Assembly (NCBI RefSeq): GCF_005298175.1
Contig: NZ_SZYH01000001.1
Location: forward strand, 248,001 to 312,000
Origin: Marinobacter panjinensis
GTDB taxonomy: Bacteria > Pseudomonadota > Gammaproteobacteria > Pseudomonadales > Oleiphilaceae
DNA: 64,000 nt
Reading direction: 5' to 3'
The notes under the pieces were generated by a model, which saw nothing but the letters and a program-made list of their open reading frames with translations, searched no databases and was not told where the DNA came from. This document shows positions 1 through 8,596 of this stretch, in pieces. Both the position numbers and the translations under genes were made by a program. The stretch's first letter is position 1. The number at the start of each line of letters is the position of its first letter.

Positions 1-568
1 GTTGGTGGGAATAGAAGGCAGTAACGCAGATGTAGAGCCCTGTGGCGAATATGGCAATAATGCTGGTAATCATCGGCGACTGGAACGAGGCTGCCGGCCC
101 GACAATGGCCACGCCGATCGCAATACTCGCTGCCATGATGACCGTGCCGAGCAGCCACTGGCGAATACCGCCAATGATCAGGCAACTGAACATCAGCATC
201 AGCACGACGGCTACCGACGGAATGGCAATAAGCCCGATGCAGCCGACGAACCCGCCCCCGATGGCGCAATCCACCAGCAGCATTTTCTGCCGGATACGGG
301 GCGAGTTACGCAGAAAGGTTTTACGGGTAAGCTGATGGGCGATGTGGGGCCAGGTGAGAGCGCCGGCCAGCAGCCACAACATCCACAGGCCAAATACATC
401 CTGCAGGATGCCCGAAACAATGATGCCGGCAGTTGTGGTGTATGCCAGAATCCTGCCGCTGTAATCCGGCATGGGGGGAATGGCAATCGGGTTGTTCTGC
501 GAATCCAGTACAGTGGCCTTGCTGGCGCTGGAACTGGCGTTACGCAGGTCAATCGGGGCGCTCATCAT
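1..568 (-). CDS. MASE2-domain membrane sensor, probable diguanylate cyclase N-terminus (partial)
   Basis: This reading frame starts at the ATG at 566-568 (a second in-frame ATG follows at 563-565) and runs off the left edge of the window, so only about 189 residues are present. The visible part begins with a polar stretch and then holds several hydrophobic helices separated by short basic loops. A QLTRKTFLRNSPRIRQKMLL segment follows the second helix. This matches my memory of MASE2, a membrane-associated sensor domain found in front of GGDEF or adenylate cyclase domains. The catalytic domain, if there is one, lies outside the window, so cyclase activity is inferred from the family. The gene diverges from the nitroreductase and lies close to the flagellar cluster, which would suit a c-di-GMP enzyme. 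The start has only a weak ribosome-binding site. Confidence 0.6.
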   Translation of the reverse strand, partial: MMSAPIDLRNASSSASKATVLDSQNNPIAIPPMPDYSGRILAYTTTAGIIVSGILQDVFGLWMLWLLAGALTWPHIAHQLTRKTFLRNSPRIRQKMLLVDCAIGGGFVGCIGLIAIPSVAVVLMLMFSCLIIGGIRQWLLGTVIMAASIAIGVAIVGPAASFQSPMITSIIAIFATGLYICVTAFYSHQ

Positions 569-653
569 GTCAGAAGCGAATCCGGGAAGTTGCGAAAGCG
601 TTGCTGTTGGCTCATAAAGTGTCTACCGGCTTTTTTTCGTTGTTAGGGTAGAT

Positions 654-678
654 AGTACTTTTTATCGTGGAAAGTACT
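654..678. promoter_or_regulatory. Inverted repeat in divergent intergenic region
   Basis: AGTACTTT at 654-661 and AAAGTACT at 671-678 form a perfect 8-bp inverted repeat with a 9-bp spacer. It lies between the divergent MASE2 gene and the nitroreductase gene. The size and position suit a dimeric repressor or activator site, but I do not recognise the regulator. Confidence 0.35.
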
Positions 679-773
679 TAGACTAAAGACTAACAGTAAT
701 ACATCTGCCCCACAATTCGTAAGGGCTATTGAGGCCTGAATTGACGGCTTTCAGACAACCACAGCGAGACACT

Positions 774-1331
774 ATGACTGCAGTAATGGATGCTTTGTTG
801 AACCGGTCTTCGGAGTCGCGCCTGGCTGCGCCGGCACCGGATGCAGAAACCCTGGAAAAAGCCTTCGCCTGCGCCGCGAGGGCGCCGGACCATGCGCTTT
901 TGCGGCCCTGGCGCTATCTGGTTATTGAAGGCGAGGAAGCCCTGACAGCGCTGGGCGAACTGTTTGCATCAACCTGTGATGAGGATGCCCCGGATAAGGT
1001 GAGGGATAAGCTTCGCCAGAACCCGTTGAGGGCGCCGATGATTATCGTGGGCATCGTCTCTCACCAGACGCACCCAAAGGTACCGGAAATAGAGCAGACC
1101 ATGTCAGCCGCCGTTGGTATGGGGTATTTGCTGCTGGCGCTGGAAGCTGCCGGCTATGGTGGCATGTGGCGCACCGGTGGCCTGGCATACAATCCCGATA
1201 TCGCCAAAGGCCTCGGGCTGGAGGATCATGAAACGATTACCGGCTTTCTATACACCGGCAGCGTTAGCTCAGCCAAACCCCCGGTGCCCAGGCCCGATCC
1301 AAAAGAATTTGTGAGCCGCTGGCCGCGCTAG
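774..1331 (+). CDS. YdjA-like nitroreductase family protein
   Basis: The product is a 185-residue FMN-dependent nitroreductase-fold protein of the YdjA type, expected to be a cytosolic NAD(P)H oxidoreductase. The N-terminus has the subfamily signature RSSESRLAAPAP near residues 11-22, then RAPDH at 36-40 and RPW at 44-46. A MGYLLLALEAAGYGGMWRTG segment matches the usual central helix and FMN contacts. I chose the ATG at 774 because it gives the usual family length of about 183 residues; an upstream TTG at 729 is possible but would add an unconserved extension. It diverges from the MASE2 gene, and 215 bp separate it from flgB. The physiological substrate cannot be told from the sequence. Confidence 0.85.
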   Translation: MTAVMDALLNRSSESRLAAPAPDAETLEKAFACAARAPDHALLRPWRYLVIEGEEALTALGELFASTCDEDAPDKVRDKLRQNPLRAPMIIVGIVSHQTHPKVPEIEQTMSAAVGMGYLLLALEAAGYGGMWRTGGLAYNPDIAKGLGLEDHETITGFLYTGSVSSAKPPVPRPDPKEFVSRWPR

Positions 1332-1466
1332 TTGCCAACGGCTTGCCCCTGCCGGCTCCGGTGGGGGAAATCCCTTGCCGCTTTCGCCATACTTCTCTCC
1401 ACCTCATCGCCACCTCACTGACCCGAACCTCGCCACAGCCCGCGCCCCGCAACAACTCCTGAAAAC

Positions 1467-1481
1467 TGGCATCGTGATTGC
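1467..1481 (+). promoter_or_regulatory. Sigma-54 (RpoN) promoter for flgB operon
   Basis: TGGCATCGTGATTGC has the -24 GG and -12 GC elements with the canonical 10 bases between them, followed by a T-rich stretch. It lies 66 bp before the flgB ATG. RpoN-dependent flagellar promoters under FleQ/FleR-type activators are known in Pseudomonas and fit here. The rest of the 1332-1546 gap shows nothing else clear. Confidence 0.75.
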
Positions 1482-1546
1482 TTTTACTCCTGCAAAAGGC
1501 ACAAACGGCAATGCGAACAACGCCGGGTGCAGGAATCGGAGGCAAT

Positions 1547-1945
1547 ATGGCTATTTCCCTGGACAAAGCATTAGGCATTCATCAGCACGCCCTGGAGGGG
1601 CGGGTGAAGCGTGCCGAAGTGCTGGCAAACAATCTCGCCAACGCTGACACGCCGGGCTACAAGGCACGGGACATCGACTTTCAGGCGATGATGGAAAAAG
1701 CCCAGGAGGGCATGAGCGGGTTCGGTATGACGCGGACTCACGAGTCCCATATGGACACGTCCCCCATGGGCCAGGACAGCGAATTGATGTACCGGGTTCC
1801 GAATCAGCCTTCAGTGGATGGCAATACCGTGGATACGCAGCAGGAGCAGACCCGCTTCATGCGCAATGCCATGGATTACCAGGCCAGTTTCCAGTTCCTG
1901 AACGGCAAAGTCACAGGCATCAAAAAGGCACTCTCGGGTCAGTGA
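1547..1945 (+). CDS. flgB: Flagellar basal-body rod protein FlgB
   Basis: FlgB is a proximal rod subunit exported through the flagellar type III apparatus. The 132-residue protein has the characteristic N-terminal rod signature around residues 25-40 (NNLANADTPGYKARDID), and its C-terminal helix ends in a hydrophobic FQFLNGKVTGIKKAL segment. The ATG at 1547 is preceded by an AGGAATCGGAGG ribosome-binding region and gives the normal family length; a longer in-frame start at 1478 would overlap the sigma-54 promoter. It is the first gene of the flgBCDE unit. flgA, flgM, cheV and cheR, often found just upstream in related bacteria, are not here. Confidence 0.95.
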   Translation: MAISLDKALGIHQHALEGRVKRAEVLANNLANADTPGYKARDIDFQAMMEKAQEGMSGFGMTRTHESHMDTSPMGQDSELMYRVPNQPSVDGNTVDTQQEQTRFMRNAMDYQASFQFLNGKVTGIKKALSGQ

Positions 1946-1979
1946 TCCGGGCGCAGTCAAATAACTGAGGAGCAACACC

Positions 1980-2429
1980 ATGTCACTGGGTAGCATTTTC
2001 GATATCGCCGGGTCCGGCATGACAGCCCAGTCACTGCGGCTGAACACCACTGCGTCCAACATCGCCAACGCGGAGACTGCCAGTTCCAGTACCGAGCAGA
2101 CCTATCGTGCCCGCAAGCCCGTGTTCGCGGCCATTCAGCAGTCCATGCTGAATCCGTCCCAACAGGGCCTGGCGTTCGGTAGCGAGGAAGGTCCGGGTGC
2201 CGGTGTCCGGGTTGAAGGCATCGTCGAGAGCGACGCCGAACTGCAGATGCGGTTCCAGCCCGATCATCCCGCAGCCAACGAAGAGGGGTATGTGTTTTAT
2301 CCCAACGTGAATGTGGTTGAAGAGATGGCAGACATGATGTCGTCGTCCCGTAGCTTCCAGATGAATGTGGACATCATGAACAGCGCCAAATCCATGATGC
2401 AGCGCATCCTGACCCTGGGTCAGCAGTAA
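1980..2429 (+). CDS. flgC: Flagellar basal-body rod protein FlgC
   Basis: FlgC is a proximal rod protein that stacks with FlgB and FlgF. The 149-residue product has the rod-family N-terminal helix with RLNTTASNIANAET, then an insert that includes a VFYPNVNVVEEMADMMSSSR segment typical of the FlgC C-terminal half. It follows flgB by 34 bp and has a GAGGAG ribosome-binding site about 9 bases before the ATG. No anomalies were seen. Confidence 0.95.
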   Translation: MSLGSIFDIAGSGMTAQSLRLNTTASNIANAETASSSTEQTYRARKPVFAAIQQSMLNPSQQGLAFGSEEGPGAGVRVEGIVESDAELQMRFQPDHPAANEEGYVFYPNVNVVEEMADMMSSSRSFQMNVDIMNSAKSMMQRILTLGQQ

Positions 2430-2447
2430 CCGAGCGAGGATTGAACC

Positions 2448-3122
2448 ATGAGCGCAATTAACCCGGCAGACGCCTCGGATGTGCTGAGCAAATACAAGCT
2501 GGATCAACAGCAGACCAAAAGCGGCAATGAGCTTGGCAAGAACGAGTTCATGGAGCTGATGATTGCCCAACTGAAGAATCAAAATCCGTTGGAGCCCCAG
2601 GATAATGGCGAGTTTATCTCGCAGCTGGCGCAGTTCAGTTCCCTGGAGGAGATGCAGAGCCTTTCCGGCAGTGTGGATGATGTGGCAAACCAGTTCCGCT
2701 CCACTCAGGCGCTGCAGGCTTCCGCCATGGTGGGCCGTACCGTTCTGGCACCGTCATCCATTGGCATTCTGGGGGCTGACGGAAAGATTTCCGGCAACGT
2801 GGAAGTGCCTGCCAGCACCTCTGGCCTGAGAATCTCCATCGAGAACCAGGCCGGCGAGCGGGTACGGCAGATTGATATGGGCTCCCAGCAGGCCGGTGTG
2901 ACCGGGTTCAGCTGGGACGGTAAGGACGGCAACGGCAACAGTTTGCCTCCTGGCCCCTACAAAGTTGTGGCTGAGGCCTCCTACCCGGACGGGCCCGAGC
3001 AGCTTGGCACCATGATGAGCGCCAACGTTGACAGCGTCTCGCTGGGCAAGGGCGGAAACATTACGTTGAATCTCGCGGGCATGGGCTCCATCGCCCTGTC
3101 GGACGTTGAACAGATTAACTGA
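2448..3122 (+). CDS. flgD: Flagellar hook-capping protein FlgD
   Basis: FlgD caps the growing hook and directs FlgE polymerisation; it is removed when the hook is finished. The 224-residue product has the conserved N-terminal capping segment with NEFMELMIAQLKNQNPLEP around residues 30-48. It then has the FlgD tudor-like and Ig-like regions, with GFSWDGKDGNGNSLPPGPY near residue 155. It starts 18 bp after flgC and is followed 26 bp later by flgE. Length and order are those expected for the family. Confidence 0.95.
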   Translation: MSAINPADASDVLSKYKLDQQQTKSGNELGKNEFMELMIAQLKNQNPLEPQDNGEFISQLAQFSSLEEMQSLSGSVDDVANQFRSTQALQASAMVGRTVLAPSSIGILGADGKISGNVEVPASTSGLRISIENQAGERVRQIDMGSQQAGVTGFSWDGKDGNGNSLPPGPYKVVAEASYPDGPEQLGTMMSANVDSVSLGKGGNITLNLAGMGSIALSDVEQIN

Positions 3123-3148
3123 TACCGGTGAAACACCAGAGGTGAAAT

Positions 3149-5053
3149 ATGGCTTTCAATACAGGTCTTAGCGGCTTAAGGGCGGCATCGGTTGACCTTG
3201 ATGTCACCGGTAATAACATTGCCAACGCCAGTACCGTAGGCTTCAAGGGTAGCAAGGCCCAGTTTGGTGACTTGTACGCCAGTGGCTTTCTGAGTGCTGG
3301 TAGCAACCCTGTCGGTGATGGTGTGCGGGTGCAGGACGTGAAACAGTCCTTCGGCCAGGGCAACATCAGTTTTACCGATAACGGCCTCGATCTGGCTATT
3401 AACGGCGACGGTTTTTTTGTGCTCAATAACGGTGGGGAAGTCCGTTATTCCAGAGCCGGCCAGTTTGGCATCGACAAAGACGGCTATGTCACCAATAACC
3501 AGAATATGCGGGTTCAGGGCTTTGTGGCGGATGATGACGGCAATCTGTCCGGTATCCGCGGTGACCTTCAGGTGGAAACCGATAACCTGGCGCCGCGCCG
3601 GACCACCAACCTGCGTTCGGACCTAAACCTGGACTCGCGCGAGACGGTGCTGGAGCGCAGGGTAGCGGATATGGGGGATTTTTCCGTTGCACCCCCCGCC
3701 ACCGGCTTTCCTCCTGAAACCTTTCAGATTACCTATGAAGATGGCAGCGTGGTAAGCGTGCCCATCAACGGTGAGACACCTTCCGACCCCAACTTTTCAG
3801 CGGCGGATGTGGTGGATGTTCTCAACGGCCAGGAAGGGCTTTCCGCGTCCGCTACCACCACCTACGAAGGCATGTCGGAAGCTAACTTGCAGCAGGCAAT
3901 CAGTGACGGCAATTTCGCCTTCAACCTTGCTGTGGGGGGCGTAACAGTGCCAGTGGATACAACTGGTGTGTCCGACCCGCAATCTCTGGTCAATGCCATT
4001 AACGATGCCCAGGCGCCGACGATTTCCGCATCGCTGACCGGTGGAGCCCTAAGGCTGATTGATAATCGTGGTAACAATCTTACCGCCAGCTATAACAGCA
4101 CCAACTATAGCCAGGGCCCGGATACAGCCGTTGGCACCGTCAGGCCACAAGCCGACCGCGAAATCACAGACATTGCCTCAACTGGCGTCGCTACCAACCT
4201 GACTGATTCGTGGGATGCCCGGACCATCGAGATCACCAACCAGTTCAGCCCACTGGATCAGCGCACCTATAATCACGCAACCTCGACGTCCATTTACGAC
4301 AGCCTGGGCAATTCCCATGAAATAACCCAGTTCTATGTCAAGCAGCCTTCACCGGGTAATGGCGTGGGGGTCAGTGAGTGGTCTGTGTACTTGCAGATTG
4401 ATGGCGAGTTCGTGGCCGGTACCGACCAGAATCCCTACCAGGCCCGGTTCGATCAGGACGGTAACCTGGCGTCTGTCAATGGCGATCCCAATGGTGAAAT
4501 TCTGGTGGACGACTGGATACCGAAGGATGCGGACGGCACACCCAACGGGGCTGACGGCCCTCCCGCGCCGGGAGAAACGGTCACCACTCCGATTCCTGAT
4601 CCACCCACCACGTCCGCCTTCGTGGTAGACCTTGGCAATACCACCCAGTACGGCAGTGAATTCGGGGTGAATGACCAGCGCCAGAACGGCTTCGCAACGG
4701 GCCGCCTCTCGGGCCTGGATGTCTCCGATCAGGGTGTCCTGTTCGCACGCTATACGAACGGGCAATCCCAGTCCCTCGGACAGGTGGCCCTGGCGTCATT
4801 CAACAACACCAACGGGCTGTCGCCGGTGGGTGAGACCACCTGGGTGGAAACCTTTGAATCCGGCCAGCCCATCATCGGCGCACCGGACTCCGGAACCCTG
4901 GGCTCGATCAAGGCCAGCTCCATTGAGGAGTCCAATGTGGACCTCTCGGCGGAACTGGTGAACCTGATCATCGCCCAGCGTAACTATCAGGCCAACGCCA
5001 AGACCATAGAAACCTCCGATGCCGTCACCCAGACAATCATCAACCTCCGCTGA
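3149..5053 (+). CDS. flgE: Flagellar hook protein FlgE (long form)
   Basis: FlgE polymerises to form the hook. The N-terminus (MAFNTGLSGLRAASVDLDVT, then NNIANASTVGFKGSK) and the C-terminus (ESNVDLSAELVNLIIAQRNY) are the paired D0/D1 helices. Conserved D1 landmarks include LDLAINGDGFFVL near residue 88 and TQFYVKQPSP near residue 392. At 634 residues it is about 170-230 longer than the E. coli or Pseudomonas proteins. The extra sequence lies in the surface-exposed middle, roughly residues 170-520, which includes an acidic, proline-rich stretch near 455-490. It closes the first flagellar unit; flgF has its own promoter 82 bp downstream. Confidence 0.95.
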   Translation: MAFNTGLSGLRAASVDLDVTGNNIANASTVGFKGSKAQFGDLYASGFLSAGSNPVGDGVRVQDVKQSFGQGNISFTDNGLDLAINGDGFFVLNNGGEVRYSRAGQFGIDKDGYVTNNQNMRVQGFVADDDGNLSGIRGDLQVETDNLAPRRTTNLRSDLNLDSRETVLERRVADMGDFSVAPPATGFPPETFQITYEDGSVVSVPINGETPSDPNFSAADVVDVLNGQEGLSASATTTYEGMSEANLQQAISDGNFAFNLAVGGVTVPVDTTGVSDPQSLVNAINDAQAPTISASLTGGALRLIDNRGNNLTASYNSTNYSQGPDTAVGTVRPQADREITDIASTGVATNLTDSWDARTIEITNQFSPLDQRTYNHATSTSIYDSLGNSHEITQFYVKQPSPGNGVGVSEWSVYLQIDGEFVAGTDQNPYQARFDQDGNLASVNGDPNGEILVDDWIPKDADGTPNGADGPPAPGETVTTPIPDPPTTSAFVVDLGNTTQYGSEFGVNDQRQNGFATGRLSGLDVSDQGVLFARYTNGQSQSLGQVALASFNNTNGLSPVGETTWVETFESGQPIIGAPDSGTLGSIKASSIEESNVDLSAELVNLIIAQRNYQANAKTIETSDAVTQTIINLR

Positions 5054-5069
5054 CCCTGAAAACTGAACA

Positions 5070-5084
5070 TGGCACAACTCCTGC
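5070..5084 (+). promoter_or_regulatory. Sigma-54 (RpoN) promoter for flgF operon
   Basis: TGGCACAACTCCTGC has the GG and GC doublets with 10 bases between them and a full TGGCAC -24 element. It lies 52 bp before the flgF ATG in the flgE-flgF gap. This matches the known RpoN-dependent flgFGHIJKL unit of Pseudomonas, so the flagellar cluster probably forms two transcription units. Confidence 0.75.
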
Positions 5085-5135
5085 AGGAACACTGGAAAGA
5101 CTGAAAACAGTCAAAATTCCGGCAGGAGTTTTCCC

Positions 5136-5888
5136 ATGGACAAAGCCCTCTATATCGGGATGTCTGGCGCCAAGCAGAACATGCTTTCCCAGCAGGCCCA
5201 CGCCAACAACCTGGCTAACGTCAGTACCACCGGCTTCAAGCGGGATTTTGCCCAGGCCCGCAGCATGCCGGTTTTCGGTGAACACCACCCCACACGAGCC
5301 TATGCCATGGCCGAAAGGCCGGGTAGCGACCTGTCTGCAGGTGCTTTGATGGATACCGGCCGCAAGCTGGATGTTGCCGTTGAAGGCGACGGCTGGCTGG
5401 CGGTGCAGAACCAGCAGGGCGAGGAAGTGTTTACCCGCTCCGGCAGCATGCAGATTGACGTGAACGGCCTGATGCGCCTCTCCAGTGGTGAGATGGTGAT
5501 GGGAAATGGCGGACCGGTGGCGCTGCCCCCTTTCGATAACGTGCAGGTTGGTGCAGACGGAACCATTTCCGTGGTGCCCGTTGGCGGGCCGCCAGACCAG
5601 TTGGTCGAGGTAGACCGGCTGAAACTTGTGAACCCTCCCCGGGAAGCGCTGGAAAAAGGTGAGGATGGCTTTATCCGCCGCAGGGCCGACCAGGCGCTGG
5701 ACGGTCCCGAGCCACCGGATGCCAACATGCGGGTGGCTTCCGGATTTCTGGAAAGCTCCAACGTGAATGCCGTCGAAGAGATGATTTCAAACCTGCAGCT
5801 GTCCCGTCAGTACGAGATGCAGGTAAAGATAATGACCACCGCGAATGAGAATTCCGAGGCTTCGGCACGACTGTTGCAGAACCTCTGA
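5136..5888 (+). CDS. flgF: Flagellar proximal rod protein FlgF
   Basis: FlgF is a rod component between FlgC and the distal rod FlgG. The 250-residue product has the rod N-terminus (QQAHANNLANVSTTGFKRDF near residues 19-38) and the LDVAVEGDGWLAVQ core segment. Its C-terminal helix has SSNVNAVEEMISNLQLSRQY. The ATG is preceded by a GGCAGGAG ribosome-binding site. It starts the second flagellar unit and is followed after 84 bp by flgG. Confidence 0.95.
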   Translation: MDKALYIGMSGAKQNMLSQQAHANNLANVSTTGFKRDFAQARSMPVFGEHHPTRAYAMAERPGSDLSAGALMDTGRKLDVAVEGDGWLAVQNQQGEEVFTRSGSMQIDVNGLMRLSSGEMVMGNGGPVALPPFDNVQVGADGTISVVPVGGPPDQLVEVDRLKLVNPPREALEKGEDGFIRRRADQALDGPEPPDANMRVASGFLESSNVNAVEEMISNLQLSRQYEMQVKIMTTANENSEASARLLQNL

Positions 5889-5972
5889 TAAACCTGTTTA
5901 ACACCGCCCGGGCGGGCACGAAAGCGGCAATAATCAGCCGCCTCATGACAGTCCCGGCAAGGAGTAGATGAC

Positions 5973-6761
5973 ATGCATCCAGCACTTTGGGTCAGCAAAA
6001 CCGGGTTGAGCGCACAGGACACCAACATGTCCACCATCTCCAACAACCTGGCCAACGTGAACACCACTGGTTTCAAACGGGACCGGGCAGTGTTTCAGGA
6101 TCTGCTGTACCAGATCGACCGGCAACCTGGTGGGATGAATACCCAGAACTCGGAGCTTCCGTCCGGCCTTCAGCTGGGTACCGGTGTGCGCATTGTCGGC
6201 ACCACCAAGCAATTCTCCCAGGGCAACCTGGAGGTCACAGAACAGCCCCTGGACCTGGCAGTGAACGGCCGTGGCTTCATGCAGATACTGCTGCCGGACG
6301 GCCAGATAGCCTACACCCGTGACGGCCAGTTCCAGCTGAATGCCGACGGCGACATCGTTAACCCGGATGGCTACACCCTGGAGCCGAACATCAACGTGCC
6401 GGAGAATGCTACCAACGTCACTATCGGTAAGGATGGCACTGTGTCTGCAGTCACTAACGACCAGGCGGCGCCGGTGAACCTGGGCGAGATTACCCTTGTG
6501 AATTTCATTAACCCTCAGGGCCTCCAGGCGATCGGCAACAACCTTTACAAGGCTACTAATGCCAGTGGTGATCCCGCTGAGGGGGAGCCGGGTATCGGCG
6601 GCCTGGGAACCCTCGAGCAGGGCATGGTTGAGGCGTCCAACGTGGAAGTGGTGGAAGAGCTGGTCAATATGATCACGACCCAGCGCGCCTATGAAATGAA
6701 CTCGAAAGTGGTCTCCGCAACGGACCAGATGCTGCAGTTCATCACCAACAATATCGGTTAA
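5973..6761 (+). CDS. flgG: Flagellar distal rod protein FlgG
   Basis: FlgG builds the distal rod that crosses the periplasm through the P and L rings. The 262-residue product starts MHPALWVSKTGLSAQDTNM, has the NNLANVNTTGFKRDRAVFQD motif and ends with a VEVVEELVNMITTQRAYEMN helix. Length and motifs are standard for FlgG. An AAGGAG ribosome-binding site precedes the ATG, and flgH follows after 28 bp. Confidence 0.96.
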   Translation: MHPALWVSKTGLSAQDTNMSTISNNLANVNTTGFKRDRAVFQDLLYQIDRQPGGMNTQNSELPSGLQLGTGVRIVGTTKQFSQGNLEVTEQPLDLAVNGRGFMQILLPDGQIAYTRDGQFQLNADGDIVNPDGYTLEPNINVPENATNVTIGKDGTVSAVTNDQAAPVNLGEITLVNFINPQGLQAIGNNLYKATNASGDPAEGEPGIGGLGTLEQGMVEASNVEVVEELVNMITTQRAYEMNSKVVSATDQMLQFITNNIG

Positions 6762-6789
6762 CCGGTAGCAGCGTGCAGGAGGGGCTGAG

Positions 6790-7494
6790 ATGACACCCAT
6801 TATCGCTCATAGATCAAATGGACATGGCGCCGGAACCCTGGCTGTCGTACTGGCACTGGTCGTCCTTCAGGGCTGCACCGCCATGAGTCGGCCGCGCGCC
6901 ATGCCGGATGATCCGCAGTATGCCCCGGTGCGTGCCGAAGCGATGATGCAGCGGGACCCGGAATCAGGTGCCATTTACCAGTCGTCCCGGAATTACAGCC
7001 TGTACGGCGATACCGTTGCATTGAACGTGGGCGATATTCTTACGGTGACCCTGGAAGAGTCCACCCGTGCCAGCAAGAACGCTGAAAGCAGCATTACCAA
7101 GGACAATGAAGTCTCCATGCTGGACCCGCAAATTCTGGGGAAAGGCAACATTGGACTGGCAACAGATTTCAATCTGGAGCGGGATTTTTCGGGTCAGGCG
7201 GAAGCAGACCAGAGTAACAGTCTGGATGGCAATATCACCGTAACGGTAACGGAAGTGTTGCCAAACGGTGTTTTGCATATCCGCGGTGAGAAATGGCTGT
7301 CGCTGACCAATGGCGATGAATACATCCGCTTGACCGGACTGGTTCGTCCCCAGGATATTTCCCCGGATAACATGGTAGCGTCCAATCGCATTGCAGACGC
7401 CCGTATCGCCTACGGCGGCACCGGCGATTTTGACCAGGCCAATCAAATGGGCTGGCTGGCCCGATTCTTTAACAGTGAGTGGTTCCCGCTATGA
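6790..7494 (+). CDS. flgH: Flagellar L-ring lipoprotein FlgH
   Basis: FlgH forms the outer-membrane L ring around the rod. The 234-residue precursor has an N-terminal hydrophobic segment ending in a lipobox (LQGC, lipidated Cys near residue 29). The conserved [20 protein letters not shown] segment and a C-terminal [20 protein letters not shown] segment identify the family. Its stop codon overlaps the flgI start in an ATGA arrangement, which suggests translational coupling. Confidence 0.95.
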   Translation: MTPIIAHRSNGHGAGTLAVVLALVVLQGCTAMSRPRAMPDDPQYAPVRAEAMMQRDPESGAIYQSSRNYSLYGDTVALNVGDILTVTLEESTRASKNAESSITKDNEVSMLDPQILGKGNIGLATDFNLERDFSGQAEADQSNSLDGNITVTVTEVLPNGVLHIRGEKWLSLTNGDEYIRLTGLVRPQDISPDNMVASNRIADARIAYGGTGDFDQANQMGWLARFFNSEWFPL

Positions 7495-8588
7495 AAATGC
7501 TGAGGTTCGGCATAATGGTGATAGCGCTGTCGGTTATCGCGGCGCCTGTACTGGCGGACCGCCTGAAGGACCTGGCGCGTATCAAGGGTGTGCGTAACAA
7601 CCAGTTGGTGGGTTACGGCCTGGTGGTGGGTCTTGATGGTACCGGTGACAAAGCACCGTTCACCAACCAGACCTTCCGCAACATGATGAACCAGTTCGGG
7701 ATCACCCTGCCACAAGGCGTGAACCCCAACCTGGCCAACGTGGCCGCTGTGACAGTTACGGCTACTCTGCCGCCGTTCGCGAAGCAGGGGCAGGAGCTCG
7801 ATATTACCGTGTCGTCCATCGGCAATGCCGACAGTCTTCGGGGTGGCACGCTGTTGATGGCACCCTTGAAGGGTGCCGATGATCAGGTCTACGCCATGGC
7901 CCAGGGCAGCCTGGTCGTGGGTGGATTTGGCGCCCAGGGCTCAGACGGTTCGCGCATCACGGTGAATGTGCCCAGTGTTGGTCGCATACCCAACGGTGCC
8001 ACCATTGAGCGGGAGGTGATGTCCCCCTTTACCAGGGGCGATACCATCACCTTTAACCTGATGCGCCCTGATTTCACCACCGCTCGCCGGGTGGTGGAGG
8101 CCATTAATAGCAAGCTGGGGCCGGATATGGCCTATGCCCACGATGCCACGGCGGTGTCGGTGAAGGCGCCCAGGGATCCGTCCCAGCGGGTAAGCTTCCT
8201 TTCCATCCTTGAAAACATTGCCGTCGATCCGGCCCAGGAGGCCGCTAAAGTGGTCATTAACAGCCGCACCGGCACGATCGTGGTGGGGCAGAATGTGAAA
8301 GTAAGCCCGGCCGCAGTGACCCACGGCAACCTGACTGTAACGATTAAAGAGAACCCGCAAGCCAATCAGCCCAATCCCTTTACAGACGGCGAAACGGTTA
8401 TCGAGCCCAACACCCAGATTGCCATTACCGAAGACCCGGCAAGAATGTTCCAGTTTGGCCCTGCCGTCACCCTCAATGAAATTGTTCAGGCGGTGAACCA
8501 GGTGGGCGCGGCCCCGGGTGACGTAATGGCAGTGCTGGAAGCGCTTAAACAGGCCGGCGCCCTGCGGGCCGAGCTGATCGTGATATAG
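7491..8588 (+). CDS. flgI: Flagellar P-ring protein FlgI
   Basis: FlgI forms the periplasmic P ring around the rod. The product has 365 residues and a Sec signal peptide with probable cleavage after about residue 22 (VLA before DRLKD). The mature start [20 protein letters not shown] and the later GLDGTGDK segment are strongly conserved in the family. I chose the ATG at 7491, which overlaps the flgH stop by four bases, over an upstream in-frame start at 7479 that would lie inside flgH. flgJ follows after 8 bp. Confidence 0.95.
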   Translation: MKMLRFGIMVIALSVIAAPVLADRLKDLARIKGVRNNQLVGYGLVVGLDGTGDKAPFTNQTFRNMMNQFGITLPQGVNPNLANVAAVTVTATLPPFAKQGQELDITVSSIGNADSLRGGTLLMAPLKGADDQVYAMAQGSLVVGGFGAQGSDGSRITVNVPSVGRIPNGATIEREVMSPFTRGDTITFNLMRPDFTTARRVVEAINSKLGPDMAYAHDATAVSVKAPRDPSQRVSFLSILENIAVDPAQEAAKVVINSRTGTIVVGQNVKVSPAAVTHGNLTVTIKENPQANQPNPFTDGETVIEPNTQIAITEDPARMFQFGPAVTLNEIVQAVNQVGAAPGDVMAVLEALKQAGALRAELIVI

Positions 8589-8596
8589 GTGGCGTG

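Noticed and set aside
5943..6800. 285-codon minus-strand frame opposite flgG
   Set aside because: It mirrors flgG exactly and has the Val/His-rich composition of an antisense frame.
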